From assembly GCA_002719425.1 (NCBI GenBank), contig PBHA01000004.1, positions 152,981-216,980 of the forward strand: a DNA stretch of 64,000 nucleotides, written 5' to 3'. How positions within the stretch are numbered: position 1 is the first letter of the stretch; each line of letters starts with the position of its first letter. The position numbers were made by a program, and so were the translations under genes. Under the pieces are notes generated by a model. It was not told where the DNA came from and searched no databases. It saw only the letters and a program-made list of their open reading frames with translations. Origin of the DNA: Chloroflexota bacterium. GTDB taxonomy: Bacteria > Chloroflexota > Dehalococcoidia > UBA1151 > TMED-70. Shown here piece by piece: positions 18,079 through 27,118 of the stretch.

Positions 18079-19178
18079 TTCATTACCTCTAAAATAGAAT
18101 CTGATATTATATCGTCAGAAACTTCTTGTGTTATGGTAGCTTTTCCCAGCGATTCTAGAAGAACCCATTTTACTCTGCCTCCAACATTTTTCTTGTCCAT
18201 CTTGACTGCTTCTAAAATGTCTTCTACTGCTATTCCTTTGACCTTTATGGGTAAGTTATAGTTTTTTAATATTTCTTCCTGTCTATTTACTAAATCTTTA
18301 TTTATTAATCCCATTCTTTGAGAAATATTTGCGGCAACCATCATCCCAATACTTACTGCTTCTCCATGAAGATATTGGCTATAATTACTAATTTTTTCTA
18401 TAGCATGACCAACAGTATGCCCATAATTAAGCTTAATTCTCTCATCTCCCGTTTCAAACTCATCATTTGAAACAATTTGAGCCTTGATTGCAACCGATCT
18501 TTTTAGTATCTCTGCTGAATATTCATTGTCTAATTTATATATTTGATCATGATTTTTGTAGAATTCTTCAAAAAGATCTTTATCAAGTATCAGAGAATGC
18601 TTAATAGCTTCAGCCCAACCACTTGTCTTTTCTCTTTCAGGTAAGCTATCCAGAAAATCTAAATCTTCAAATACTAACTTTGGTTGATAAAAAGCACCAA
18701 CAAGATTCTTTCCAACGGGTAAATTATATGCAACCTTTCCACCGATAGCTGCATCTGTCATAGCTGCAAGAGTCGTTGGTATCTGAACAAAAGGCATCCC
18801 TCTCAAATAAGTTGAAGCTACAAATCCTATAATATCTCCTGCAACTCCTCCTCCAAGTGAAATAATGAAATCTTTTCTTTCAGCTTTCATATCAGCTAGC
18901 CAATCATATATTTTTGTAACAGTTTCTAAATTCTTAAGTTCCTCCGAGAATTCTATAGAGAAAGAATTTGTGATAAATCCTTGTGATTCAAGAGATTCAT
19001 GTAATTGTTTAGTTTTTTTTGGAAACATCGATTTATCAGATATAAGAAAGCATCTTTTGTTTTTTAAATTAGCTTTTTCAAGTTCTGCGCCAAGTGTATC
19101 AATTATAGATTTACCTACGATTACTCTATAATCACCTTGTGATGTATTTACTTTTGCAGCTAAAAATTTATTGTTCAT
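18075..19178 (-). CDS. aroB: 3-dehydroquinate synthase AroB
   Basis: Second step of the shikimate pathway, cyclising DAHP to 3-dehydroquinate with bound NAD and zinc. Conserved stretches are SLGGGVAGDIIGFVASTYLRG, QIPTTLAAMTDAAIGGK and GKNLVGAFYQPK; zinc ligands are in the WAEAIKH, YGHTVGHAIE and LHGEAVSIGM segments. The 367 residues match the family. It is the last gene of the aroE-aroC-aroK-aroB run and starts with an 11-base overlap on aroK. Confidence 0.97.
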   Translation of the reverse strand: MNNKFLAAKVNTSQGDYRVIVGKSIIDTLGAELEKANLKNKRCFLISDKSMFPKKTKQLHESLESQGFITNSFSIEFSEELKNLETVTKIYDWLADMKAERKDFIISLGGGVAGDIIGFVASTYLRGMPFVQIPTTLAAMTDAAIGGKVAYNLPVGKNLVGAFYQPKLVFEDLDFLDSLPEREKTSGWAEAIKHSLILDKDLFEEFYKNHDQIYKLDNEYSAEILKRSVAIKAQIVSNDEFETGDERIKLNYGHTVGHAIEKISNYSQYLHGEAVSIGMMVAANISQRMGLINKDLVNRQEEILKNYNLPIKVKGIAVEDILEAVKMDKKNVGGRVKWVLLESLGKATITQEVSDDIISDSILEVMN

Positions 19179-19677
19179 TTTTAATTATTAATTCTTTCGT
19201 TATTTCATCTAAATTTTTGTTGTCTGTATCTATACTAACGTCAGCTATATTATAAACGGACTGTCTTGAGTTGTATAAATTTTCTATATTTTTTTTCTGA
19301 ACATTATTTCCAATTAGAGGTCTGATCTCTTTAGAATTAATTAATCTGTCGTAGATAGAATTAATAGATGCTTTTAACCAAATAATTGATCCATTATCTC
19401 TCATAATTCTTATATTTTCTTTTATAGTTGGGAGTCCTCCACCCGTAGAGATTATATTATTTTGAGTGAAATCAATTTTTGATAAAACTTCTGTTTCAAT
19501 CTTCCTAAACTCTTTTTCACCTTTTGTCTTTATATTTTCATCTATGGATACTGAAGTTATCTTTTCTATAATTCTATCGGTATCTAAAAAATTATAATTA
19601 AGAGATTTTGCGAGTTTTTTTCCAACACTGCTTTTACCAGACCCTGAAAAACCAATTAGGAATATATTATTTGCCAT
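19168..19677 (-). CDS. aroK: shikimate kinase AroK
   Basis: Phosphorylates shikimate at O3. The Walker A loop is GFSGSGKSSVG at residues 8-18, the shikimate-binding Asp-Arg region includes LDTDRIIE and EFRKIETEVL, the STGGGLP loop follows near residue 80, and the lid contains SKEIRPLI. Length 169 is typical. It overlaps aroC by 11 bases and aroB by 11, so translation is likely coupled. Confidence 0.96.
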   Translation of the reverse strand: MANNIFLIGFSGSGKSSVGKKLAKSLNYNFLDTDRIIEKITSVSIDENIKTKGEKEFRKIETEVLSKIDFTQNNIISTGGGLPTIKENIRIMRDNGSIIWLKASINSIYDRLINSKEIRPLIGNNVQKKNIENLYNSRQSVYNIADVSIDTDNKNLDEITKELIIKNEQ

Positions 19678-20845
19678 ATTCTTTAAATGTCTTAATGTAT
19701 GACATATAATTTCTTTTTATTTCTTGAAGACTATCTCCACCAAATTTTTCAAGAACAGCCTCAGTCAAAGTTAATGCGAGCATGGCTTCTCCAACAGGAC
19801 AAGCTCTGCTAACTTGGCATATATCTGATCTGTTATAAGCAGCTTCTACTACTTCTCCAGTCATAATATCTACTGATGGTAAAGGACTAGTCATAGTGGC
19901 TATTGGTTTTATAGCAACATTCACAATAATATCGTTTCCATTAGACATACCACCTTCTATTCCTCCGGAGTTATTAGAAATTTGAGAAAAATTTCTTACA
20001 TCTGAACTATTTGGTTCAATAACATCCTGAACTTCCTTGCCCCATCTTTCGGTGTTTTCAAACCCATTTCCTATCTCAACTCCTTTTACTGCGTTTATTG
20101 AAACCATAGATTGGGCAATTTTACCATCTAATTTATTATCCCAATGAGTATGGCTACCAAGACCTAAAGGAACATTGAATGCTATTACTTGAAATATACC
20201 ACCAATTGTTGTTCTTTCTTTTTTTACTTTATCTATTACTTTTTTGAAATTAATATCTTCATCAGCATTTGAAGCTCTTACCTCTGAAGTTTCTACGAAA
20301 TCCCAATCTATTTCATCTATATTTTCAACTTCAGATTTTTCCCAGCCAACAGATTTAGCCCTAGATTTTATTTCTATACCAATTTCACTTAGAAATTTTT
20401 TACAAACTGAAGCAGCAGCTACTCTGGCTGCAGTTTCTCTGGCACTTGCTCTCTCTAGTACATTTCTAACATCTTTATGATTAAATTTTAATGTACCCGG
20501 GAAGTCAGCGTGACCAGGAACAATTTTTGTTTGTTTCTTAATATCTTCACTAGGATCAACAGGAGTTACGGACATAGGAGTAGTCCAGTTAGCCCAATCT
20601 TTATTTTCAATCCAAAGAGAAATAGGTGAGCCTAATGTTTTTCCATGCCTTACACCGGATAAAATTTCTGCTCTGTCTTTCTCAATCTTCATCCTTCCAC
20701 CAGAGCCATATCCTTTTTGTCTTCTTGACATATCCTTTTCTATAAAATCTTCACTAATTGATAAATTAGAAGGTATTCCTTCAAGAATTACGCTTAATCC
20801 TTTTCCATGTGATTCTCCCGCTGTTAAGAATCTGAATTTTCCCAT
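19667..20845 (-). CDS. aroC: chorismate synthase AroC
   Basis: Makes chorismate from EPSP using reduced FMN. Signatures are TAGESHGKGL at the N-terminus, RRQKGYGSGGRMKIE, GHADFPGTLKF, ERASARETAARVA and the C-terminal RSDICQVSRACPVGEAM. I place the start at the ATG at 20845 because a GAGGA Shine-Dalgarno lies six bases upstream; an in-frame TTG further upstream overlaps that ribosome site. The resulting 392 residues fit the family. Confidence 0.97.
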   Translation of the reverse strand: MGKFRFLTAGESHGKGLSVILEGIPSNLSISEDFIEKDMSRRQKGYGSGGRMKIEKDRAEILSGVRHGKTLGSPISLWIENKDWANWTTPMSVTPVDPSEDIKKQTKIVPGHADFPGTLKFNHKDVRNVLERASARETAARVAAASVCKKFLSEIGIEIKSRAKSVGWEKSEVENIDEIDWDFVETSEVRASNADEDINFKKVIDKVKKERTTIGGIFQVIAFNVPLGLGSHTHWDNKLDGKIAQSMVSINAVKGVEIGNGFENTERWGKEVQDVIEPNSSDVRNFSQISNNSGGIEGGMSNGNDIIVNVAIKPIATMTSPLPSVDIMTGEVVEAAYNRSDICQVSRACPVGEAMLALTLTEAVLEKFGGDSLQEIKRNYMSYIKTFKEYGK

Positions 20846-20850
20846 TTTTT

Positions 20851-20855
20851 TCCTC
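20851..20855 (-). promoter_or_regulatory. ribosome binding site that fixes the aroC start
   Basis: GAGGA on the minus strand, six bases before the ATG. It lies inside the longer TTG-initiated frame, which argues against that start. Confidence 0.7.
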
Positions 20856-20860
20856 AATGT

Positions 20861-21697
20861 TTATTTTTTTATGCCAACTGACTCAAGCATTTTTTTTACT
20901 GGAGCTTTTTGTTTAGTGACCAGTTCAAAACCCTTAATTGCTTGAAAAACAAGCATCGCAAGTCCGCCTATAGTTTCTATATTATTATTTTTTGCACTTT
21001 GTATAAATGGAGTTATTTCTGGAGAATAAACTAGATCATAGCAAAGAGCTCTATTATTTATATTATCAGTATTTATAGGACTAATGTTTGGTGCTGAACC
21101 TCCACTCATTCCCACTGATGTGGTATTTATTATTAAATCATAAGATTTTATAAAAATAGGGTTGTTAATTTGATTTGAATTTAGCATACCAACACTTAAT
21201 CTTTGATTTTCAAAGTTTTCAAGAAATTTTTTAGTATTTTCAACTGTGCGATTATAAACATCAATACTTCTGGCTTCCCCTTTTATTAGTGCCATACAGA
21301 CTGCTTTAGCTGATCCTCCAGCTCCTAAGATTAAACAATTTTTATCTTTTATTTTTTTTTCATAAAATTTTAGACTTTCTGTAAAGCCAATCCAATCTGT
21401 ATTGTAACCAAATAATTTTCCATTATTATTTACAATCCAATTTACAGCATCCATTTCTTTTGCTGATTCATCTAACTTATCTATAAAGCTTATAACTGAT
21501 TTTTTATGAGGAAGAGTTACGCAAGATCCAAGAACATTTTCTTTTCTTATGTCTGATATTTTCTTTTCTAGATTTTCTGGTGCAACTTCCCAGATATTAA
21601 ACTTTATGTCTAATCCTAATTCCTTGTAACCAGCCTTATGAATAACTGGAGACAATGTATGCCCAAGAGGATAGCCAAGTATTCCAACTTCTTTCAT
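20861..21697 (-). CDS. aroE: shikimate dehydrogenase AroE
   Basis: NADP-dependent reduction of dehydroshikimate. GYPLGHTLSPVIHKAG holds the shikimate-binding Ser residues, TLPHKKSV the catalytic Lys, NTDWIGF the substrate Asp, and GAGGSAKAVCMAL the dinucleotide loop (about residue 128). NTTSVGM and GGLAMLVFQAIKGFELV are also conserved. It shares ATGA with the ruvX stop and is followed after 15 bases by aroC. Confidence 0.96.
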   Translation of the reverse strand: MKEVGILGYPLGHTLSPVIHKAGYKELGLDIKFNIWEVAPENLEKKISDIRKENVLGSCVTLPHKKSVISFIDKLDESAKEMDAVNWIVNNNGKLFGYNTDWIGFTESLKFYEKKIKDKNCLILGAGGSAKAVCMALIKGEARSIDVYNRTVENTKKFLENFENQRLSVGMLNSNQINNPIFIKSYDLIINTTSVGMSGGSAPNISPINTDNINNRALCYDLVYSPEITPFIQSAKNNNIETIGGLAMLVFQAIKGFELVTKQKAPVKKMLESVGIKK

Positions 21698-22107
21698 GAC
21701 TTTTTCCTAGTTACAATATAATTTTCTAAAATTAAAACGGCAGACAAAGAGTCAATATTATCTTTAATTTTTTTTCTATCATTAGTCATTTCTTTCAAGT
21801 ATTTTTCTGCTTGTTTTGTTGTAAGTCTTTCATCCCAAAGAACTATTTTTAATAATTCATATCTATTTTCTAATTGTTTCTTAATTTTTCTTGAGTATTT
21901 TGCTCTTTCACCTTCTCTTCCATTCATTAGCATTGGAAGTCCAATAATAATAGTATCTATACTATGCTCATCAATTATTTCCGAGATTTTTTGAATTAGA
22001 TTTTCATTAGATTTTATAAAATCTAATGGACTACATATTGATGAGACCTCATTTGATATTGCAACCCCAGTTCTTACTTCTCCAATATCTAAACCTAATA
22101 AAGTCAT
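21694..22107 (-). CDS. ruvX: Holliday junction resolvase-like protein RuvX (YqgF)
   Basis: An RNase H-like nuclease of 137 residues thought to act in rRNA processing or recombination. The catalytic acids are suggested by LGLDIGEVRTGVAIS (Asp near residue 6), the WDERLTT segment with its Glu, and a late Asp in DNIDSLSAVLILE. GLPMLMNGREGERA is the family signature loop. It overlaps alaS by ATGA; the alaS-ruvX pairing is common in bacteria. Confidence 0.94.
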   Translation of the reverse strand: MTLLGLDIGEVRTGVAISNEVSSICSPLDFIKSNENLIQKISEIIDEHSIDTIIIGLPMLMNGREGERAKYSRKIKKQLENRYELLKIVLWDERLTTKQAEKYLKEMTNDRKKIKDNIDSLSAVLILENYIVTRKKS

Positions 22108-24809
22108 TTTAAGTTTTTCTCTAGTATAGATTTAGAATTTTCAAGAAAATATTCGAATTTATTTAGATCTTTTATCCCTACTTGAGCTGAAAATTTATTT
22201 CCCCCACCCCCACTATTGGTCTCTTTAGCAATAATTTTTGCGATATCATTTGCACCAAACTTTACATCATCTGTAGACATAATTACTATTACACCTTTTT
22301 CGTCTATCACGGAGCCTACAATGGCTATTCCATTGCCTAGTTTACTTCTTTGAGAGTCTCCAGCTTTTCTTAATGTTCCTATGTTAGATGCTATTGCTTT
22401 TGAACAGGAGAAGTTTACTTTAGATACTATAAAATCTTCGGCTTTTGATTTTGTGTTTCCAAGGGATAGTTCTGTGAGTTGTTGTTGAAGATTATCAATA
22501 AGTTTTTGTTGATTTTTATTTTGTTCAAACATTGAAACAAATTTTTCATAAACGTCTTCAATGTTAGAATTTAATTTTTCTGAGATCAGATTTACTATAT
22601 TTATTTTCTCGTCTACTAAGTCTTCAGTTCCTATACCCGTTGTTGCAAAAAGCCTTCGGTTTCCAGATCCTATACCATTTTCTGAAACAATTTTGAATAG
22701 TCCTATTCCTCCAGTAGAATCCATATGCGTACCACCACAAAGTTCGTAACTCCAAGGTGCATCAATTTTTATAGTTCTAACCTCATGATCATATTTTTCA
22801 TCAAAAAATGCCAAAGCCCCTTCGTCTATAGCTTTGTTATATGTTGTGTAATGGACTTCAACATTTATATTTTTTCTTATAGACAAATTAACTCTATCTT
22901 CTACTTCTTTTATAGAGTCTTTTGATAATCCTTCTAGACTTGTAAAATCAAATCTAAGATAATCTGGATGAACTAAGGAGCCTGATTGTCTTACATGATT
23001 TCCAATTATTTCTCTTAAAGCAGCATGAACTAGATGAGTGGCTGTATGATTTCTTCTAAGATTTTCTCTTCTTTGATAATTTACTAAGGATGTAACTGTT
23101 TCTTTAATATTTAGTGAGCCATTAACTAACTTTGCTTTATGAATGTATATATTGCCATAAGGAGTAACTGTATCACTTATCTCTAGTTCTGAATCTCCCT
23201 GAATTAGTTTACCAGTATCTCCAATTTGTCCTCCTCTTTCTGCGTAAAATGGAGTTTTGTCTAAAATTATTTCAATATCATCCCCAGAGTTAACTTTCTC
23301 AACAATTTTATTATCTTTTAAGATTGCTAAAATTTTTGATTCTGTTTCTAATGTTTCATAGCCTGTAAACTCTGTTGGGTTAAGGTCTAGCGAGGAGTAA
23401 AGTTTTTGCGTTTCATTTATTGTAGACCCCTCTTTTGAGTTTCTAGAGAATTCTTTTTGTTTTTTCATTATTTCCATGAAATCTATTTGATCAACAGAAA
23501 TTCCATTTTCTGCACAAATTTCAGTAGTTATTTCAATTGGGAAACCATACGTGTCATAAAGTATGAATGCCTCAGTGCCTGATAAAGTTTTATTGTTCTT
23601 CTTAGTCTTAAGTTTTGAAAATATATCTTCAGCTACATCAATAGGTTCTTTTTGTACTTCGTTTACTTTAATTTCAATGTCCCTTTTTCTTATTAATTCA
23701 TAAAGAACTTGTGTCCCAAAATTTAGTGTTCTATTGAAATTTTCTTCCTCTTTATCTAAAACAGATTTTATAAAACTTAATTTCTCTGAAAGTTCTGGGT
23801 AAATGTGACTTAGTTTTTTCGATGTAATATCTGCCACTGAGCTTAATACTGGATATTCTAAACTTAGTTTTTTTGCAGTGACCATTGCTCTACGAATTAA
23901 TCTCCTGAGCACATATCCTCTTCCAGTATTTTCAGGCAAAACTCCATCTGCAATAAGAAAAGAAGCAGATCTGCCATGCTCGGCAATTATCCGTTTATAT
24001 TTTTGAGATTCCATATCGTCTTTAGATACAATATTATTTAGCATCTCAAGATGGTCATTAAAAATATCTGTTTTATATGCAGTCTCTTGATTATTCAGTA
24101 CAGACACAGTTCTTTCTAATCCCATACCTGTATCAATATTATTGAAAGGCAAAGGTTTATCATTTCCTTCTATGTCTCTGTAAAATTGAGTGAAAACCAA
24201 GTTATATAATTCAATGAAATCTTCGTTAAGGTTTGGTCCCCAGTTTGGATCATTGAAGGACATGTTTCTTTTATCACCTTGATAATAATGTAATTCAGAA
24301 CATGGTCCACAGGGTCCTTCCTCTCCTGCTGGTCCCCACCAATTATCCTCATCACCAAATTTATAAATATATTTTTCTTCTATACCAAGATTAAGCCAAA
24401 TATCTTTAGTTTCGTCATCATCTTTATAGATTGTGATAAAAAGTCTATCTTTTTCAAATCCTAAAACTTCAATCATAAATTCAAGAGCCCATTCACAAGC
24501 TTCTTTCTTAAAATAATCACCAAAACTAAAGTTTCCTAACATTTCAAATAAAGTAAGATGAGTGTCATCTCCAACTTCTTCTATATCTGTTGTTCTGAAA
24601 CATTTTTGAACTGTAGTTATCCTCTTTTGTGGAGGTTCTTTTTCTCCAGAAAAATAAGCTTTGAACTGTGCCATACCTGAGTTAGTTAGAAGCAATGTAG
24701 GGTCGCCACTAGGTATCAATGAAGAGGAAGGCAAAATAAGATGGTCTTTTGATTCAAAAAAGCTCAAAAAGCTTTGTCTTAATTCATCTGCTGTCTTAGG
24801 TGATTTCAT
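22104..24809 (-). CDS. alaS: alanyl-tRNA synthetase
   Basis: Charges tRNA-Ala and tmRNA with alanine. The class II core is at the N-terminus (TNSGMAQFKAYF, TVQKCFRTTDIEEVGDD, FEMLGNFSFGDYFK, GMGLERTVSVL). The editing domain carries zinc ligands in NHTATHLVHAAL and CGGTHMDSTGGIG. The C-Ala domain ends with a shortened glycine-rich motif SGGGGNKFSAQVG. The 901 residues are full length. It shares four bases with ruvX downstream. A TATAAT on the minus strand 15 bases upstream of the start may be its -10 box. Confidence 0.98.
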   Translation of the reverse strand: MKSPKTADELRQSFLSFFESKDHLILPSSSLIPSGDPTLLLTNSGMAQFKAYFSGEKEPPQKRITTVQKCFRTTDIEEVGDDTHLTLFEMLGNFSFGDYFKKEACEWALEFMIEVLGFEKDRLFITIYKDDDETKDIWLNLGIEEKYIYKFGDEDNWWGPAGEEGPCGPCSELHYYQGDKRNMSFNDPNWGPNLNEDFIELYNLVFTQFYRDIEGNDKPLPFNNIDTGMGLERTVSVLNNQETAYKTDIFNDHLEMLNNIVSKDDMESQKYKRIIAEHGRSASFLIADGVLPENTGRGYVLRRLIRRAMVTAKKLSLEYPVLSSVADITSKKLSHIYPELSEKLSFIKSVLDKEEENFNRTLNFGTQVLYELIRKRDIEIKVNEVQKEPIDVAEDIFSKLKTKKNNKTLSGTEAFILYDTYGFPIEITTEICAENGISVDQIDFMEIMKKQKEFSRNSKEGSTINETQKLYSSLDLNPTEFTGYETLETESKILAILKDNKIVEKVNSGDDIEIILDKTPFYAERGGQIGDTGKLIQGDSELEISDTVTPYGNIYIHKAKLVNGSLNIKETVTSLVNYQRRENLRRNHTATHLVHAALREIIGNHVRQSGSLVHPDYLRFDFTSLEGLSKDSIKEVEDRVNLSIRKNINVEVHYTTYNKAIDEGALAFFDEKYDHEVRTIKIDAPWSYELCGGTHMDSTGGIGLFKIVSENGIGSGNRRLFATTGIGTEDLVDEKINIVNLISEKLNSNIEDVYEKFVSMFEQNKNQQKLIDNLQQQLTELSLGNTKSKAEDFIVSKVNFSCSKAIASNIGTLRKAGDSQRSKLGNGIAIVGSVIDEKGVIVIMSTDDVKFGANDIAKIIAKETNSGGGGNKFSAQVGIKDLNKFEYFLENSKSILEKNLK

Positions 24810-24848
24810 AAAAATTCAAGTTTGATTATATATATATTACGATATTGA

Positions 24849-25910
24849 CTATTCTTTTGTCTTGGCTTTTATATCTTCAAAAATTTTCTTCCTCCAACCA
24901 TTTATTTTAACTTTATTTTGTCCAAAATGATTTTCTAGATCTTTTTTATTAGCTATTAAGAATTGAGAAATGTTTAGTTTTTTTGAGATATTTTCCAATA
25001 TTTTTTGATGAGTTTTTATATCATATTTGTAACTTTTTATTTTTTTCAGATTTAGCTTATGACCGCTAAAATTTTTGTATAAAAGTTGATAATCATAATC
25101 AGAAAAAAATCTATTACTCGTTAAATTTTCATTTTTCAAATCACCTATATTTTTTATGAGCTTTGAGGATAGTCTGATAATATTTCTATCTCTTAAGAAC
25201 CAATTTTTAGGGATATTTCTTTCTCTAGAAATTTTTTCTCTAAATTTTGAAATCTTCATCAATAACTTTTCATCAATATTTGCATTGTCGTTAAGTTTGA
25301 TTTTTTCCCAAGAATTATTTTCGTCTTTTTTGTATAAAATATTTTTTCTAATTTTTTTTTGTTCTTCTATAAACCAATTATGCTTTTTTTCGTTTTTTAA
25401 CTGGTTTAAAATTATGGAATATATTTGCTCTAGATAAATAACATCATTAGCAGCATATTTTATCTGTTTTTTATTAAGAGGTCTTCTTAACCAATTTGAT
25501 GTTTGTTGCTCTTTATCAATATTTATATTTAAGTAACGGCTAACTAATTTTTTATAACTTATGCTCAGTTCTTCATCTAAAAAAGCATTTGCAAGTTGCG
25601 TGTCAAAATAATTTTTTAAGTCTATGTTAAAGAAATCATTAATTATCTCTATATCTTGTTCAGAATCATGAAAAATTTTTACGTATTTATCGTCTTTAAG
25701 TATTTCTCTAAGAATTTTCAGATTCTTATTTTCTTTAACACAATCAAATATAAATACATTATTATTCACAGCCACCTGAATAAGACTTAATATTGGATAG
25801 TATGTTTTTTCTCTAATAAACTCTGTATCTATACCTAAAAGATTAGATTTTTTAAGTTCTCTGAAAATATTTTTTATATCAGTATTATCAGTAATTATTT
25901 TTACAATCAT
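24849..25910 (-). CDS. rnd: ribonuclease D-like 3'-5' exonuclease with HRDC domain
   Basis: A DEDDy-type 3'-5' exoribonuclease used in tRNA and stable RNA maturation. The four acids are visible: LLGIDTEFIREKTY, IFHDSEQDIEII, and YAANDVIYLEQIY with the Tyr. An HRDC-type helical domain follows at about residues 205-285. The total of 353 residues is slightly shorter than Escherichia coli RNase D. It lies 39 bases upstream of alaS in the same direction, probably its own or a shared operon. Confidence 0.9.
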   Translation of the reverse strand: MIVKIITDNTDIKNIFRELKKSNLLGIDTEFIREKTYYPILSLIQVAVNNNVFIFDCVKENKNLKILREILKDDKYVKIFHDSEQDIEIINDFFNIDLKNYFDTQLANAFLDEELSISYKKLVSRYLNINIDKEQQTSNWLRRPLNKKQIKYAANDVIYLEQIYSIILNQLKNEKKHNWFIEEQKKIRKNILYKKDENNSWEKIKLNDNANIDEKLLMKISKFREKISRERNIPKNWFLRDRNIIRLSSKLIKNIGDLKNENLTSNRFFSDYDYQLLYKNFSGHKLNLKKIKSYKYDIKTHQKILENISKKLNISQFLIANKKDLENHFGQNKVKINGWRKKIFEDIKAKTKE

Positions 25911-25958
25911 ATTTTAAAGTCGATAAAGAAATATTAGACTAAAAAATTTTATTATTGA

Positions 25959-26333
25959 ATTAGTATAATAGACTCAATTCCAAAGAAACTTCTTGATAAA
26001 GGAATTAGAGATATTGTAAGAATATCTGACGCAAGAATGAGTGGGACTGCTTTTGGCACAATAATTCTACATGTAAGCCCTGAATCGTATATTGGTGGGC
26101 CTTTATCTTTAGTAGAAAACGGAGATTTGATATCTTTGTCTGTGAAGAATAAATCACTAGACTTGCTAGTCAGCGATGATGAATTAGAAAAAAGAAGGAA
26201 AATTAAAAGGAAAATTTATCAAATAGATGATTACAAGCGAGGTTATGGATTTATTTATAACAAGCATATATTACAGGCTGAGAATGGTTGTGATTTTGAC
26301 TTTTTATTATCAGAAACTTATAAGATAAATTGA
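25959..26333 (+). pseudogene. C-terminal relic of an IlvD/Edd-family dehydratase
   Basis: The frame reads IPKKLLDKGIRDIVRISDARMSGTAFGT..., then GGPLSLVENGD and a C-terminus QAENGCDFDFLLS. This is the last fifth of dihydroxy-acid or sugar-acid dehydratases of the IlvD/Edd family, where RISDARMSGTAFG is nearly invariant. A full protein is about 570 residues; an in-frame stop at 25956 and the oppositely oriented rnd gene exclude the rest, including the Fe-S ligands. The conserved start of homology is about 25977. An ATG at 26037 could still make a 98-residue peptide. It overlaps the end of the HAD gene by 16 bases. Confidence 0.85.
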
Positions 26334-27118
26334 TTTAATACTTCATCTAATTCTTCCATAGTCCTAATTTCAAAACTAGGTTTTTCAAAAAAATCTTTTT
26401 TTTGTATCTGCTTTCTGTTGATCCAAATATTCTTAATTCCTAGATTATTTGCTCCTTTAATATCTCCATCTAATGTATCTCCAATCATTATGATTTCAGA
26501 GTAACTTAGGCCTAGTTTTTCACAGATAAATTTGTAAGGGGCTTCAAAGGGTTTTCCACTTAAACATTCAGAAGAAGTAACTATGGCTGAATCTTTTTTC
26601 GAAAAAAAACTCAATAATCCTGCAGTACTTATTTTTTTTCTTTGATGTAGTTGCATACCGTTAGTTAGAATCCCAAGTTTATAATCCTTAAGCCTACTCA
26701 AAGCAGGAATTACATCTTCAAAAGCCCTAATTCCACTCCACATATAAAACTTATATGTATGAATAATTTCTGTTAAATATGAAATATCCTTTGAAATTCC
26801 TAGGTTAACAAATATTTCTTTCCACATTTCTTGTTGTGCTTCTATATAGATGTTTTGTAAATATTCTCCTATTTCTCCAAATCCTCCGCAATCTGCCCAA
26901 AGAATATCTCTTCCCCCAAACTTAGAATCCAGATATTTAGAAAAATATTTTTTTGAACCTATCTCATCTATAGTTTGAATCATTACTCTGAGTATTTCAC
27001 TATCATGATTTTTATAATCAGGAAAAAATTCTCTTATTATTCTTAAGTAATTTAGATCATATAAATCATCATGAATTGTGAGGGTATCATCAAGATCGAA
27101 AATTAAACCTTTTATCAT
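26318..27118 (-). CDS. HAD-superfamily hydrolase
   Basis: A phosphatase-like protein with the four HAD motifs: FDLDDTLT (nucleophile Asp near residue 8), ILTNGM (motif II), a Lys in SGKPFEAPYKF, and MIGDTLDGDIKGANNLG (motif IV). A long helical cap of about 90 residues sits between motifs I and II, as in the YjjG/phosphoglycolate phosphatase-like group. The substrate is unknown. It starts with an ATGA overlap on the tartrate dehydrogenase-like gene, so it may dephosphorylate a metabolite of that pathway. Confidence 0.87.
   Translation of the reverse strand: MIKGLIFDLDDTLTIHDDLYDLNYLRIIREFFPDYKNHDSEILRVMIQTIDEIGSKKYFSKYLDSKFGGRDILWADCGGFGEIGEYLQNIYIEAQQEMWKEIFVNLGISKDISYLTEIIHTYKFYMWSGIRAFEDVIPALSRLKDYKLGILTNGMQLHQRKKISTAGLLSFFSKKDSAIVTSSECLSGKPFEAPYKFICEKLGLSYSEIIMIGDTLDGDIKGANNLGIKNIWINRKQIQKKDFFEKPSFEIRTMEELDEVLNQFIL

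Noticed and set aside
24810..24848. T-box leader of alaS
   Set aside because: Only 39 bases separate rnd and alaS; no T-box sequence or stem fits.
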